A DNA stretch of 64,000 nt from Prochlorococcus sp. AG-418-I20 (GCA_003214175.1 QCLZ01000002.1:124001-188000); one strand, 5' to 3'; counted from the stretch's first letter, positions 28,768 through 38,642 are shown. Notes: generated from the sequence alone by a model not told the origin. Made by a program: numbers and translations.

Positions 28768-28874
28768 ATGAATTTAAATTTAGTGGTTTAAATAAATTAT
28801 GGTCTAGTCGCTTTTTAGTGTTGTTTTTATTAATTTTAGGTTGTATTTCACTTATCAATATTGCTTACGTTTAG
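28764..28874 (+). CDS. Tiny membrane peptide ORF (36 aa), unknown function
   Basis: ATG at 28764 to TAG at 28874 encodes 36 residues: polar MNEFKFSGLNKLWSSR followed by one transmembrane helix (FLVLFLLILGCISLINIAYV). It begins inside the stop codon of the preceding 35-aa ORF (4-nt overlap), a pattern of translational coupling. Both have a basic N-terminus and a single helix, so they may work as a pair. No family recognised. Confidence 0.45.
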   Translation: MNEFKFSGLNKLWSSRFLVLFLLILGCISLINIAYV

Positions 28875-28910
28875 GTCAATTAACTGAGTATATAATTTAT
28901 TTTTTTCAAA

Positions 28911-30281
28911 CTAAGCTGCTTTTGCTTTTGACATTTCTTCAGTACTAGGTTTAATTATTAGTTCATTTTCCTTAAAAGTGCTTTTACTAGTCTCTCTAAT
29001 TATTTCGATACCTAAATTTTTTAGTTTTAATTCAAAATTTTCATAACCTCTATCTAAATGTTTTAATCCGTAGATTTTGCTACTACCTTTTGCGATGATT
29101 CCTGCAATTATTAATGCAGCTGATGACCTTAAATCTGATCCAACTAGATCCATTCCATTTATTTCTTTAACACCTTTGATTTGAGCTACGTTTTTGTTGA
29201 GTTTTATATTGGCACCCATCTTCTTTAGTAAATCAATATGATTCATTCTGTTTTCGAAAATCGTTTCAGTTATCTTTGATTCACCATTGGCAATAGTCAT
29301 CAAAACTGTAAATGGTGCTTGCAAATCAGTGGGGAATCCTGGGAAGGGTGCTGTATCAATATCTACTCCTTTAATCTCTTTACCCTTGATTGTTATTGAA
29401 TTACCATTAATTGTTATTTTACTTCCACTCTCTTTAAGTTTTTTCGTTACAGCTTCAAGATGAATAGGAATTACAGGAGAAATTGTTATGGAAGAGAAAG
29501 TTGCAGCAGCAGCTATTAGAAAAGTTCCAGCCTCTATTCTGTCTGGAATTACTTTATGAGTACAACCACCAAGTTTATTAACACCATCAATAATTATTTT
29601 TTCTTTACCAGAGTCGTAAATTTTTGCTCCCATTTTATTGAGCATTTGGCATAAATCCTGAATTTCAGGTTCTCTTGCAGCATTCTCAATAGTAGTTCTT
29701 CCATCTGCTAATGATGCAGCCATTATTAAAGTTTCAGTTGCACCTACACTGGGGCACTTTAATTTAATTTGGGTACCATTTAATTTATTTTTGCTGCCTT
29801 TTATTTTTGCTTTGACAATTCTTTCGTCAATAATTATTTCTGCTCCCAGTGCTTTAAGCCCATTAATGTGCTCAACTATTGGTCTTGAACCAATATCGCA
29901 ACCTCCAGGTAAAGGAACTTTAGCCTCTCCAAATTTAGTTAATAGTGGACCGATACAAAAGAAACTAGCTCTTAGTCCATTAAAAAGTTCATCTGGAAGT
30001 TCCTTGATAGAAATATTTTTCGAGTCTATCTCTAATTTATTTTTTTCAAATACTAAATCAACTCCAAAATTTTTAAGGATATTCTCCATCTTTTCAATAT
30101 CAGTAAGACGAGGAACATTTTCAAGAATTATTTTTTCATTAGTTAGTAATGATGCGGCTAATAATACTAAGGCAGAATTCTTTGCACCACTTATTTTAAC
30201 TGTTCCATTTAATTTACCTTGACCAATAACCTTTAAGTTTTGCGATTCAGGATATGATTTATTTCTGCTTTCCCAAATCAT
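28911..30281 (-). CDS. murA: UDP-N-acetylglucosamine 1-carboxyvinyltransferase
   Basis: First committed enzyme of peptidoglycan synthesis (enolpyruvyl transfer to UDP-GlcNAc). The 456-aa protein begins its EPSP-synthase-like fold at KVIGQGKLNGTVKISGAKNS, has the catalytic Cys in VPLPGGCDIGSRPI, and DRIEAGTFLIAAA and PGFPTDLQAPF further on. It has a slightly extended N-terminus (about 16 residues) and a short Lys/Ala tail. Monocistronic. Confidence 0.97.
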   Translation of the reverse strand: MIWESRNKSYPESQNLKVIGQGKLNGTVKISGAKNSALVLLAASLLTNEKIILENVPRLTDIEKMENILKNFGVDLVFEKNKLEIDSKNISIKELPDELFNGLRASFFCIGPLLTKFGEAKVPLPGGCDIGSRPIVEHINGLKALGAEIIIDERIVKAKIKGSKNKLNGTQIKLKCPSVGATETLIMAASLADGRTTIENAAREPEIQDLCQMLNKMGAKIYDSGKEKIIIDGVNKLGGCTHKVIPDRIEAGTFLIAAAATFSSITISPVIPIHLEAVTKKLKESGSKITINGNSITIKGKEIKGVDIDTAPFPGFPTDLQAPFTVLMTIANGESKITETIFENRMNHIDLLKKMGANIKLNKNVAQIKGVKEINGMDLVGSDLRSSAALIIAGIIAKGSSKIYGLKHLDRGYENFELKLKNLGIEIIRETSKSTFKENELIIKPSTEEMSKAKAA

Positions 30282-30487
30282 TAAGAGTTAACTTTGTTAG
30301 ATTTATGATGACAAAATAAGAATAATTAGTCTACCCCATGTAACGTGGTGAATATTAATAAAAAATAAAAAATTTGTTCATTAAAAAGGAAATAAACTTT
30401 TAAAAGTTGTTGATCAAAACTTTTACGGAATTAAAATATAGTTGATAACAAATTTTAAAATTACTCATAGAAAATACTTTTTTAAAA

Positions 30488-31312
30488 ATAACTAGTAAAA
30501 ACAATAATCTAGTTAAAAGATTTAGATCATTTAAAAGAGGATCCTCTCCAAAAGATCAAGACTTTTTTTGCATAGAGGGTACACATCTCATTGAAGAGTT
30601 GTTGAAGTCTGGGAAAAATCCCTCTAAAATCTTAGTTACCGAAAAATGGCTAGGAAAGAATCAAAATCTAAGCAAAAAATTTAATCAGTCATTAATAAAT
30701 ATTGTCTCAGAGGAAGTTTTGGCATCTGCGATTTCAACAATCAATCCAGATGGTATAGCAGCTTTGGTAGAGATTTCAGCAATACCTAATTATCAATTTA
30801 ATAGAAAAGATGATTTTGTTCTCGTTCTCGATAGGATTCAAGATCCAGGGAATATGGGTAATCTTTTTAGAACTGCTCTAGCAGCTGGGGTGGATTCAAT
30901 TTTTTTAGCTGGAGGCGCGCACCCATTAAATCAAAAGGTATTAAGAGCATCATCTGGTGCCGTATTTCACCTCCCATTTCTAAGATTTGAGGGTACTGAA
31001 GAAGAAATAATAAATTCTCTATTAAAGTCTTTATTTGAATTGTCAAATGTTGGGTTTAATGTTTTTTCTACTAGTAGTCACAATAAAAACTCTAAAAAAT
31101 CTTCAAAACCCTATTGGGAAATTGATTGGAATAAACCTACTGCATTAATTTTGGGTAATGAAGGTAAAGGTATTCATAAAAAAATTCAAGAAGCTTTTAA
31201 TGAAACAATTTCAATTCCGCATAGTGAGCTTGTAGAATCATTAAATGTGGCTTGTGTTGCAGTTCCATTATTATTAGAACGAAAAAGAGTCGCATATACT
31301 TCTAATACATAG
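30488..31312 (+). CDS. SpoU-family (TrmH/RlmB-like) RNA 2'-O-methyltransferase, non-AUG start likely
   Basis: SAM-dependent rRNA or tRNA ribose methylase. The C-terminal SPOUT knot is clear: LVLDRIQDPGNMGNLFRTA, LRASSGAVFHLPFL, ALILGNEGKGI and IPHSELVESLNVACVAVPLLLE. The first ATG/GTG/TTG in frame is a TTG at 30599, but the conserved substrate-binding N-terminus (NNNLVKRFRSFKRGS, then FFCIEGTHLIEE) lies upstream, open and in frame. The ATA at 30488 aligns with the usual initiator Met of the family, giving 274 aa. Between the in-frame stop at 30446 and 30599 there is no canonical start. The exact RNA target is unknown. Confidence 0.8.
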   Translation: MTSKNNNLVKRFRSFKRGSSPKDQDFFCIEGTHLIEELLKSGKNPSKILVTEKWLGKNQNLSKKFNQSLINIVSEEVLASAISTINPDGIAALVEISAIPNYQFNRKDDFVLVLDRIQDPGNMGNLFRTALAAGVDSIFLAGGAHPLNQKVLRASSGAVFHLPFLRFEGTEEEIINSLLKSLFELSNVGFNVFSTSSHNKNSKKSSKPYWEIDWNKPTALILGNEGKGIHKKIQEAFNETISIPHSELVESLNVACVAVPLLLERKRVAYTSNT

Positions 31313-31319
31313 TTAAAAA

Positions 31320-32759
31320 GTGACTGATTCAAGTTTTGATTTTGATTTAATCGTAATTGGAGCGGGTTATGGAGGCTTTGATGCCGCTAAACATGCTGCT
31401 GGTAAGGGACTGAAAGTCGCAATAGTAGAATCTTCTGATATGGGAGGTACTTGTGTTAACAAGGGTTGTGTCCCCTCTAAAGCTCTTTTGGCTGCAAGTG
31501 GAAAAGTTAGAGAAATAGCTGATTATGAACATTTAGCTAAATTTGGTATTCATGCTTCCCCAGTAAGGTTCGAGAGATCAAAAATTGCAGATCATGCAAA
31601 TAATTTAGTTTTAAATGTTAGAGAAAATTTGACAAAAACTCTTAAAAGAAGTGGAGTTGAAATTATTTTGGGCATTGGCAGAATTGAAGGAAATCAAACA
31701 GTAGGTGTAAGGGATAAAAACGGAATTGATAAAATTTACACATGTAAGAATATTGTTATAGCAACTGGTTCTTCTCCTTTTGTTCCTCGTGGAATAACTT
31801 TGGATAATAGGACTGTTTTTACTAGTGATGATGCGGTTAAACTTGAATGGCTTCCAAGATGGATAGCTATTATTGGTAGCGGATATATAGGATTAGAATT
31901 TGCTGATGTTTATACCGCGCTTGGTTGTGAAGTTACCATGATCGAGGCTTTGGAAAATATTATGCCAACGTTTGATCCTGACATCACAAAAATTGCTAAG
32001 AAGAACCTTATTCAAGCAAGAGATATAGACACAAAATCAAATGTCTTCGCGACAAAAATAATACCTGGATGTCCTGTAAAAATAGAACTGACAGATGCAA
32101 AATCTAAGGAAGTTGTTGAAACTTTAGAGGTTGATGCTGTTCTAGTCGCAACTGGCAGGAGTCCTAATAGTGATAACTTAAATCTTAAGTCGGTTGGAAT
32201 CGAAACAGTAAAAGGTTTCATTCCTATAGATGATCAAATGAGAGTTAAGAATGGCGATGAAATAATACCTAATATTTGGGCTGTTGGAGATGTAACAGGC
32301 AAACTAATGCTTGCTCATACAGCTGCAGCGCAAGGTACTATTGCTGTTGATAATATTTGCGGTAGTAACGTCGAAATTAACTATAAAAGTATCCCTGCAG
32401 CAACCTTTACTCACCCTGAGATAAGTTCAGTTGGTCTCTCTGAAGCTGAAGCTAAAGAGATATCTGCAAAAGAAAATTTTACTTTGGGAGTTGTTAAAAG
32501 TTTCTTTAAGGCTAATTCAAAAGCGTTGGCTGAATTGGAGAGTGATGGATTATTAAAGTTGATTTTCAATAAAGATAATGGGAAAGTATTAGGTGCTCAT
32601 ATTTACGGGTTACATGCAGCTGATTTGATTCAAGAAATTTCGAATGCTATTTCAAGGAACCAAGATGTAATTGAATTATCTAAAGAAGTTCATACTCATC
32701 CCACTCTTAGTGAAGTAGTTGAGGTCGCATATAAACAAGCAGCTTCTCAAATAAAATAA
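31320..32759 (+). CDS. lpd: Dihydrolipoamide dehydrogenase (E3)
   Basis: FAD enzyme reoxidising lipoamide in pyruvate dehydrogenase and glycine cleavage complexes. The 479-aa protein has VIGAGYGGFDAAKHAAGKGL, the redox disulphide in GGTCVNKGCVPSKALL near residue 45, the NAD loop AIIGSGYIGLEFADVY, and the C-terminal HTHPTLSEV with the catalytic His-Glu pair. The start is GTG at 31320, 7 nt after the methyltransferase. pdhA at 41.3 kb encodes a partner subunit. Confidence 0.96.
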   Translation: MTDSSFDFDLIVIGAGYGGFDAAKHAAGKGLKVAIVESSDMGGTCVNKGCVPSKALLAASGKVREIADYEHLAKFGIHASPVRFERSKIADHANNLVLNVRENLTKTLKRSGVEIILGIGRIEGNQTVGVRDKNGIDKIYTCKNIVIATGSSPFVPRGITLDNRTVFTSDDAVKLEWLPRWIAIIGSGYIGLEFADVYTALGCEVTMIEALENIMPTFDPDITKIAKKNLIQARDIDTKSNVFATKIIPGCPVKIELTDAKSKEVVETLEVDAVLVATGRSPNSDNLNLKSVGIETVKGFIPIDDQMRVKNGDEIIPNIWAVGDVTGKLMLAHTAAAQGTIAVDNICGSNVEINYKSIPAATFTHPEISSVGLSEAEAKEISAKENFTLGVVKSFFKANSKALAELESDGLLKLIFNKDNGKVLGAHIYGLHAADLIQEISNAISRNQDVIELSKEVHTHPTLSEVVEVAYKQAASQIK

Positions 32760-32771
32760 TATCTAAAATTA

Positions 32772-33659
32772 ATGGAGATAAGACGTAGGCCACCAAATCC
32801 AACCGTAAGGGTAGAAAATTTAGAATATGCTGTGCCTCATAGAGAAGCGCAAGCAAAAAATATTCTGGAAGAAATTGTATGGTACAAGGATATTGAAATT
32901 AAGAATTTTAAAAAAATAGTTTCATTAGAAGATCTAATAAAAAAGATTGAAATACTTCCTGCCCCTAAAGATTTCTATAAAAATATCTTCGAGTCAAAAA
33001 TAAAACCAGGAGTAATTGCTGAAATAAAAAAAGCTAGTCCCAGTAAAGGAGTTATAAGAAAAGATTTTAACCCTGAAGATATAGCAATTTGTTATGAAAG
33101 AATCGGTGCATCATGTATCTCAGTACTTACTGATAAAAGGTTTTTTCAGGGGAGTTATGAAATACTAGAAACTGTAAGGAAATCAACTAATCTCCCCCTA
33201 CTCTGTAAAGATTTTATTATTTCTGCTTATCAGATTTACAAAGCAAGGGTATCGGGTGCTGATGCAATACTATTAATCGCTGCGATTTTAAGTGATGACG
33301 ATTTAATTTATCTCAAGAAAATAGCTGATAATTTAAAGATGAGTGTTCTTGTGGAAGTCCATAATGATAATGAATTAGAAAGGATCCTTAAGTTAAAATC
33401 TTTTAATTTGATTGGAATAAATAATAGGGACTTAAAGACTTTTAAAACGGATTTAAAAACATCAATAGAATTGATGAATATTTATGGAGATATATTTTTA
33501 AAACAAAATATTCTCCCCATTAGTGAATCTGGAATTAATTCTGCCGAAGATTTAGATTTGCTTAGATCTATTGGAATAAAGGGAGTATTAATTGGTGAAA
33601 CTTTTATGAGAGAAAGTGATATTGAACAATCTTTCAAAAAATTATTTAATTCAATTTAA
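32772..33659 (+). CDS. trpC: Indole-3-glycerol phosphate synthase
   Basis: Tryptophan pathway enzyme. The 295-aa TIM barrel shows [12 protein letters not shown] near residue 79, [42 protein letters not shown] and the phosphate-binding [11 protein letters not shown]. The N-terminal 40 residues ([14 protein letters not shown]) are a cyanobacterial-type extension. It lies 12 nt after lpd. Confidence 0.96.
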   Translation: MEIRRRPPNPTVRVENLEYAVPHREAQAKNILEEIVWYKDIEIKNFKKIVSLEDLIKKIEILPAPKDFYKNIFESKIKPGVIAEIKKASPSKGVIRKDFNPEDIAICYERIGASCISVLTDKRFFQGSYEILETVRKSTNLPLLCKDFIISAYQIYKARVSGADAILLIAAILSDDDLIYLKKIADNLKMSVLVEVHNDNELERILKLKSFNLIGINNRDLKTFKTDLKTSIELMNIYGDIFLKQNILPISESGINSAEDLDLLRSIGIKGVLIGETFMRESDIEQSFKKLFNSI

Positions 33660-33714
33660 TGTTTACTTCAAATCGTGCTATAAATTTAAATATCGGCGGA
33701 AATTTTGTATATAA

Positions 33715-34389
33715 ATGCAGCAAGTTTTATTAGTTGTAAGTGTTTTTTGGTTTGGAATAGTTCATGTTTTTACAGGAGCTGATCATCTTGTTGCTATGGT
33801 TCCATCGTCTATTACTAGAACCAAGAATGCAATAAGAAATGGTCTCTCATGGGGGATAGGACATTCTACAGGACTTGTTTTATTAACTTTGTTGGCTTTT
33901 TTAATAAAAGATCGAGCAAAAGTATTTTCAGATTTTTCGGAATTACTAGTTGGTATTTCGCTTCTTATTGTTGGAGTTTTTGCAATAAAAAAAGCTTTAA
34001 ATTTAAGTATTCACTCCCATTCACATAAACATAAAAATGGAATAGCTCATGAACACTTGCATTTTCATAGTAAAAAACAAAAGAAACATAATAAGCATTC
34101 CCATGCATTGACATTTTTAGGATTATTTCATGGAATAGCAGGTGGATCTCATTCTCTGGCGGCTATCGGATTAAGCACATTACCCCCAACCACAGCAATT
34201 ATTTGTTTAGGTTCATATTTGAGTGGATCTATAATAAGCATGATAATTTTTTCATCTTTTATATCTTCCTCAATTTTAGTTTCAGGTCAAAAAAATGTTA
34301 GAAGATTGATGATTTTAACTGGGGGATTATCTTTTTTGATTGGTATAGCTTTGATTCAGCAGCAAAGCACCGTTCTCTTTTTTAGTTAG
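33715..34389 (+). CDS. NicO/UreH-like metal transporter, probably nickel
   Basis: A 224-aa membrane protein with about six helices. The first helix carries HVFTGADHLVAMVPSS, resembling the His/Asp metal-entry motif of nickel/cobalt permeases. A His-rich loop (about residues 99-142, with many His among Lys) separates helices 3 and 4, followed by GLFHGIAGGSHSLAAIG. Next to it, on the other strand, lie the Ni-SOD maturation protease and Ni-SOD genes, which supports nickel as cargo. Its last 63 bp overlap the end of sodX. Cobalt or another role cannot be excluded. Confidence 0.78.
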   Translation: MQQVLLVVSVFWFGIVHVFTGADHLVAMVPSSITRTKNAIRNGLSWGIGHSTGLVLLTLLAFLIKDRAKVFSDFSELLVGISLLIVGVFAIKKALNLSIHSHSHKHKNGIAHEHLHFHSKKQKKHNKHSHALTFLGLFHGIAGGSHSLAAIGLSTLPPTTAIICLGSYLSGSIISMIIFSSFISSSILVSGQKNVRRLMILTGGLSFLIGIALIQQQSTVLFFS

Positions 34390-34740
34390 ATAATTTTTTA
34401 ATTTTGGAATAATCAATTTAGAGGTGACAATTCCAATTATTTTTTCGTTATTTACTAATCCAAACTTATTACTATCTTCGCTAAATTCAATATTGTCTCC
34501 TAGAACCATAATATTATTTTGATTCACTGAATTTATTCTTTTTATTAGTTTTTTATTTTTAAGTGGATGATTAAAAATAACTATTTGTCGATTTTTTAGT
34601 ATTGATTTATTCTTTTTATATTTTTTAAAAAATACAATATCCCCTTCTTTTAAGTAAGGTAACATCGAATCACCATTAATAATGGCGGTTTTTCTTAAAC
34701 CTAAAAAAAATAAAATTAAATCAAAAAAACTTTTGAAAAT
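34327..34740 (-). CDS. sodX: Nickel-type superoxide dismutase maturation protease, non-AUG start likely
   Basis: Signal-peptidase-like enzyme that removes the SodN propeptide. From the first ATG (34665) only 112 aa would be made, beginning MLPYLKEGDIVFF, but the catalytic Ser of the family directly precedes that Met (GDSMLPYL). The frame is open upstream and encodes the expected membrane helix (FFDLILFFLG) before it, yet holds no ATG, GTG or TTG before the in-frame TAG within the end of sodN. ATT at 34740 (as annotated, 137 aa) or ATC at 34743 are candidates. A conserved VLGDN segment bears on the second catalytic region. Confidence 0.72.
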   Translation of the reverse strand: MFKSFFDLILFFLGLRKTAIINGDSMLPYLKEGDIVFFKKYKKNKSILKNRQIVIFNHPLKNKKLIKRINSVNQNNIMVLGDNIEFSEDSNKFGLVNNEKIIGIVTSKLIIPKLKNYLTKKENGALLLNQSYTNQKR

Positions 34741-34748
34741 GATTCTGA

Positions 34749-35222
34749 TTAACTAGCTTTTACAAAAGCGTCTGATCTTCCTTTTGAAGCCCAGAAAATA
34801 TTATGGATCTTTTCTACATAACTCATAAGTTCTTCAGCTTGAGCTAAATCAATATTAACTTTGCATGCACTGCATAATTTGGCAGCCTTCCAAATGGTTT
34901 CATGTAAATCAGGATAAGTTTCTAAGTGAACTGGTTTAAAGTAATCTGTCCACAAAATTAGAATTTCTTTCTTTGTTTCTTTTGCTTGCTCTTCTTTAAC
35001 TGCAACATATCTAGAAAATGTATTACTGTAAGTTGCCCACTCTGCTGAATCAGTGCTTGAAGGAGCTTCTAGTGCAATAAGCTTTTTTGTCATTGATAAA
35101 ACCGCTTCAGCAGCAACTCTCGTAGATGCTGGATCGTAAACACCACAAGGGCCATCACAGTGAGCATGGACTGGCATTGGGGATTTTTTATCTAGAAAAG
35201 AATTGATGAATTTACTTAACAT
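34749..35222 (-). CDS. sodN: Nickel superoxide dismutase precursor
   Basis: Converts superoxide to peroxide and oxygen with a mononuclear nickel centre. The 157-aa precursor has a 20-residue propeptide ending PVHA; cleavage before His21 gives the nickel hook HCDGPCGVYDP with His21, Cys22 and Cys26 as ligands. The rest is the helical bundle ending in a SYVEKIHNIFW stretch. sodX follows in the same direction. Marine cyanobacteria use this enzyme in place of Fe-SOD, saving iron. Confidence 0.96.
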   Translation of the reverse strand: MLSKFINSFLDKKSPMPVHAHCDGPCGVYDPASTRVAAEAVLSMTKKLIALEAPSSTDSAEWATYSNTFSRYVAVKEEQAKETKKEILILWTDYFKPVHLETYPDLHETIWKAAKLCSACKVNIDLAQAEELMSYVEKIHNIFWASKGRSDAFVKAS

Positions 35223-35300
35223 TTCAAATATTTGGTGTTGTATATATATTACTTGGAGATTAACTAAATTGAAAAGTCTTAGATATTTTTCTTACTTAAT

Positions 35301-35873
35301 TTAATTGACTTTTAATAATTCAACTTCAAATATCAATGTTGCATTTGCAGGGATCACATTTCCTGCTCCTCTTGAGCCATATCCAAGCTCTGGAGGGATT
35401 GTTAATATTCTTTTGCCTCCAACCTTCATGCCTGCGACACCTTCATCCCAACCTTTTATTACTCGTCCAGCGCCTAAGGGGAAGCTGAATGGAGCTCTAC
35501 CAATACTTGTATCAAATTGTGTTCCGTCTTCAAGTGTTCCTGTGTAATTTACAGTGACAGTTTGGCCAGAGATGGCTGTATCACCCTCCCCATTAACGAT
35601 ATCAGTAATAATAAGACCGCTTTCTGTAGTCCTTGAATTACTGTCTGATTGTGTTTCTTCTGCCATAGCGAAAAGTATTGGGTTTGGATCTGATGGGTCT
35701 AATTCAAAAAGATTATTATTGGAAACATTTGATGGTTTTGCAACAACTTCTTTTTTAACTGATAGATTTTCTGATTCGGCAGCATTAACAATTTGAGGTG
35801 AATTAAATTGACTGAAAAGAGTTAATGAAACACAAAAAACAAAAATTGCAAAACTAATAAAAACTTCTTTCAC
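35301..35873 (-). CDS. FKBP-type peptidyl-prolyl cis-trans isomerase, exported
   Basis: 190 aa, with an N-terminal signal or anchor helix (residues 5-22), a low-complexity linker, and a C-terminal FKBP domain of about 105 residues: [55 protein letters not shown] and [12 protein letters not shown]. All usual active-site aromatic and Asp residues appear. It probably assists folding in the periplasm or thylakoid lumen. Confidence 0.93.
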   Translation of the reverse strand: MKEVFISFAIFVFCVSLTLFSQFNSPQIVNAAESENLSVKKEVVAKPSNVSNNNLFELDPSDPNPILFAMAEETQSDSNSRTTESGLIITDIVNGEGDTAISGQTVTVNYTGTLEDGTQFDTSIGRAPFSFPLGAGRVIKGWDEGVAGMKVGGKRILTIPPELGYGSRGAGNVIPANATLIFEVELLKVN

Positions 35874-35964
35874 TTTGATTTTGAATTTACTAAATCTAAT
35901 ACTACAGAATAAAGGTACAATAAATGTGCGTTTTAAAATTTAATTTTGAAATTTTAGATTGTTA

Positions 35965-37446
35965 ATGCCAACTCAGCGTAAAAGTTTAAGACAATATTTT
36001 TATCCATGTTTAGGTGGCATTTTAGGAGGAATTTCTGTATCAACTCACTTTTGGTTGATCTTTATGCCTATTTCTTTATTCCTTTTGTGGAGAGGAAGTG
36101 AAAGAAAAATAGCAAATTTTTTATGGGGATTTTTCTTTATCTTTATTAGTCATTCATGGCTTGTTGATTTACATCCATTAACTTGGCTAGGGTTCTCATG
36201 GCTTACAAGTTTAATATTCACAGTTTCAATATTATTATTATGTTCTTTTTTTGGGGGGTTATTAGTTTTTTTATGGGGGCTGTTAGTTAAAACGATTCTG
36301 TGGCAAGAAGATGTTTTTAAAATGAAAATTTTACCTTTGTTCTTAAAAGTATTTTTTTTATCTTTAACTTGGGGTGTTGGTGAATTGTTACTTTCACAAA
36401 CACCTTTTTTTTGGATAGGTTTAGGAGAGAGTCTTGTCCCCAGTGATATTTATCTTGCTGGTTTGGCAAGATGGATTGGTGCAAGTGGTTTATGCGTATT
36501 ACAAATATTAATTGGATTTTGGATTTTTTTAAGTCACGGTAGATGGAGAAGAAAAATTCACTTTGAGAAGCCATTTATTTTTGGACTTTTGGTTATCACT
36601 CTCCTACATTTATTAGGAGGTTTAACAACCCCAATAGAAAGAAATTATGAATTTCCAGTGGCTATTTGGCAAACCAATATACCTACAAGAGAAAAGTTAA
36701 AAATAGATGATGGATTTATTAAGGAAAAACTATCTATTGCTCAAAAATATGCTTTAGCCAACAAAGCAAAACTTCTTGTTGCTCCTGAAGGAACTTTATC
36801 TGATAATTTTTATCTAGATAGAGGAAGTGAGACTAATATATTGGCAGGAGGTTTTAGAAATTTCAATAGTGAGTTAAGAAGTTCTTTACTAGGATTCCAA
36901 ATTGGAGATCAATCTTTTACATCTTTTATAGATAAAAATAGACTTGTACCATTGGGAGAGAAAGTACCTAGATTTTTAGGTTATTTTTCAAGAGGTTTAT
37001 CTGCATTAGGAGGTATTCAAAAAGGCTCTGATTCAAGATTTTTTGATCCTAAATTCACGCCACCGTTAGCAGTAGCTATTTGTTATGAAATTAGTGATGG
37101 ACTGAAAATAAGAGAGGCTATAAATAGCGGTGCAGAACTAATAATAACTTCAGCAAATTTGGACCCCTATCCAACTAAGCTCTACAATCAATTTTTGTCT
37201 TTGGCTAGATTAAGAAGTATTGAAAATAATAAAGACAATCTACTTGTATCGAACACTGGTCCTTCGGGTTTAGTAGGGGACGATGGGAAAATAATTCAAC
37301 TTCTGGATTTAAACGTTGAGCAAAATGAAATAGTGTTCCCTGTTTTTTCATCAGAAAATACTTTTTACACAAAATTTGGAGATAAACCTATTTTGCTATT
37401 ATTTTTATTTTTTATGGCATTAAATTTATTTTTGAAAATTAATTAA
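35965..37446 (+). CDS. lnt: Apolipoprotein N-acyltransferase
   Basis: Membrane enzyme that adds the third acyl chain to lipoproteins. About six N-terminal helices precede a C-terminal nitrilase-type domain with the catalytic triad residues visible as Glu in [11 protein letters not shown], Lys in the [12 protein letters not shown] region and Cys in [11 protein letters not shown]. Length about 493 aa from the ATG at 35965; a TTG at 35959 would add two. The 3' end overlaps the convergent mnmA by 8 bp. Confidence 0.9.
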   Translation: MPTQRKSLRQYFYPCLGGILGGISVSTHFWLIFMPISLFLLWRGSERKIANFLWGFFFIFISHSWLVDLHPLTWLGFSWLTSLIFTVSILLLCSFFGGLLVFLWGLLVKTILWQEDVFKMKILPLFLKVFFLSLTWGVGELLLSQTPFFWIGLGESLVPSDIYLAGLARWIGASGLCVLQILIGFWIFLSHGRWRRKIHFEKPFIFGLLVITLLHLLGGLTTPIERNYEFPVAIWQTNIPTREKLKIDDGFIKEKLSIAQKYALANKAKLLVAPEGTLSDNFYLDRGSETNILAGGFRNFNSELRSSLLGFQIGDQSFTSFIDKNRLVPLGEKVPRFLGYFSRGLSALGGIQKGSDSRFFDPKFTPPLAVAICYEISDGLKIREAINSGAELIITSANLDPYPTKLYNQFLSLARLRSIENNKDNLLVSNTGPSGLVGDDGKIIQLLDLNVEQNEIVFPVFSSENTFYTKFGDKPILLLFLFFMALNLFLKIN

Positions 37447-38596
37447 TCAACCCACCGCCTAATAAAATTTCTCCCTTATAGAAGACTGCAGCTTGACCAG
37501 GTGTTACCGAACTTTGGCTTTCTTCAAAAATTAATTTGAATGATTTAGTTGGAGTATCTGATTGTTGCAAAGGAATTAAAGTCCCTTTTACTGGATGACT
37601 TCTATATCTTATTTGTGTTTCTACCTCTATTTTTTGCTTGGGTTCTTCAATTGAAACCCAGTTAACATTACTAATTATTGCTTCTTTTTTTAAAAGATCA
37701 CTTTTATTTGCTACGTATACAATGTTTTTGTCTTTATCTAAACTTTTTACATATAGTGGTTCTGGCCAAGCAATACCCAAACCTTTTCTTTGACCTACCG
37801 TAAAGTGCTGAATACCATTGTGAGTTCCAACAATTTCACCATTTACATGCATAATTTCTCCTCCTTTGGGTTTAATGTGTTTGTCGATAAATCTCTGCAT
37901 CGATCCATAATGCTCAACTAAGCATAGGTCTTGACTTTCTTGTTTCTGGGCGGTTCTAAGCCCTAATCTAAGTGCTTCCTTTCTTGTCTCTTCTTTTTTC
38001 ATTTCACCCAGCGGAAATTTTAATCTACTTAATATCTCTTGTGAAAGAGAATAAAGAAAATAACTCTGATCTTTATTTCTATCAGCCCCTCTGAGAAGTA
38101 GGAAGTCATTAAATTTCAAGTCCTTACAATCAAGATTTTCAATATTAGATGATTTTTTTATCCTTGCGTAATGTCCAGTAGCAATATGAGTAAATTCTTT
38201 TTTATTTATTGCGTAATTAAGCATTTCTTCAAACTTTACATTCTTGTTGCACATCGAACATGGAAGGGGGGTTAATCCTTTCTCATAGCCTTCAGTAGTT
38301 TTTTTAATAACTTCTCTTTCGAAAATTGCTCTTGAATCTATTATTTCGTGGTGAATTCCTAAATCTTCACAAAGGCCTGCAGCATCTACTAGGCCTTCAG
38401 AGCAACAAGAGCCTTGCCCTTTCATTAACCAAAGAGTTAGTCCTTCAACATTCCAACCATTTTCGATAAGAAGAGCAGCTGAAAGCGAACTATCTACACC
38501 ACCAGAAAGACCTACAATAATATTTTTCTTCTTAATAGTTTTATTATTAATGGAAAAGCAGTTCTCTAATTTTTTATCCTTTTGTGTATTTAGCAT
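37439..38596 (-). CDS. mnmA: tRNA-specific 2-thiouridylase MnmA
   Basis: Thiolates U34 of tRNA-Lys, -Glu and -Gln. The 385-aa protein has the PP-loop [15 protein letters not shown] near residue 29, the catalytic Cys in [12 protein letters not shown], a second Cys in [13 protein letters not shown], and the C-terminal beta-barrel with [11 protein letters not shown] and [11 protein letters not shown]. The N-terminal 24 residues before the PP-loop are Lys/Asn-rich and could partly be an over-extended start. Confidence 0.95.
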   Translation of the reverse strand: MLNTQKDKKLENCFSINNKTIKKKNIIVGLSGGVDSSLSAALLIENGWNVEGLTLWLMKGQGSCCSEGLVDAAGLCEDLGIHHEIIDSRAIFEREVIKKTTEGYEKGLTPLPCSMCNKNVKFEEMLNYAINKKEFTHIATGHYARIKKSSNIENLDCKDLKFNDFLLLRGADRNKDQSYFLYSLSQEILSRLKFPLGEMKKEETRKEALRLGLRTAQKQESQDLCLVEHYGSMQRFIDKHIKPKGGEIMHVNGEIVGTHNGIQHFTVGQRKGLGIAWPEPLYVKSLDKDKNIVYVANKSDLLKKEAIISNVNWVSIEEPKQKIEVETQIRYRSHPVKGTLIPLQQSDTPTKSFKLIFEESQSSVTPGQAAVFYKGEILLGGGLIN

Positions 38597-38642
38597 GGAA
38601 GTCTAGATTTTTGAACAGTACTTAAATTGCTTTGTACTAATT

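Noticed and set aside
29791-30222. 143-aa ORF antisense to murA
   Set aside because: Shadow ORF; murA is certain and the antisense protein shows no family features.
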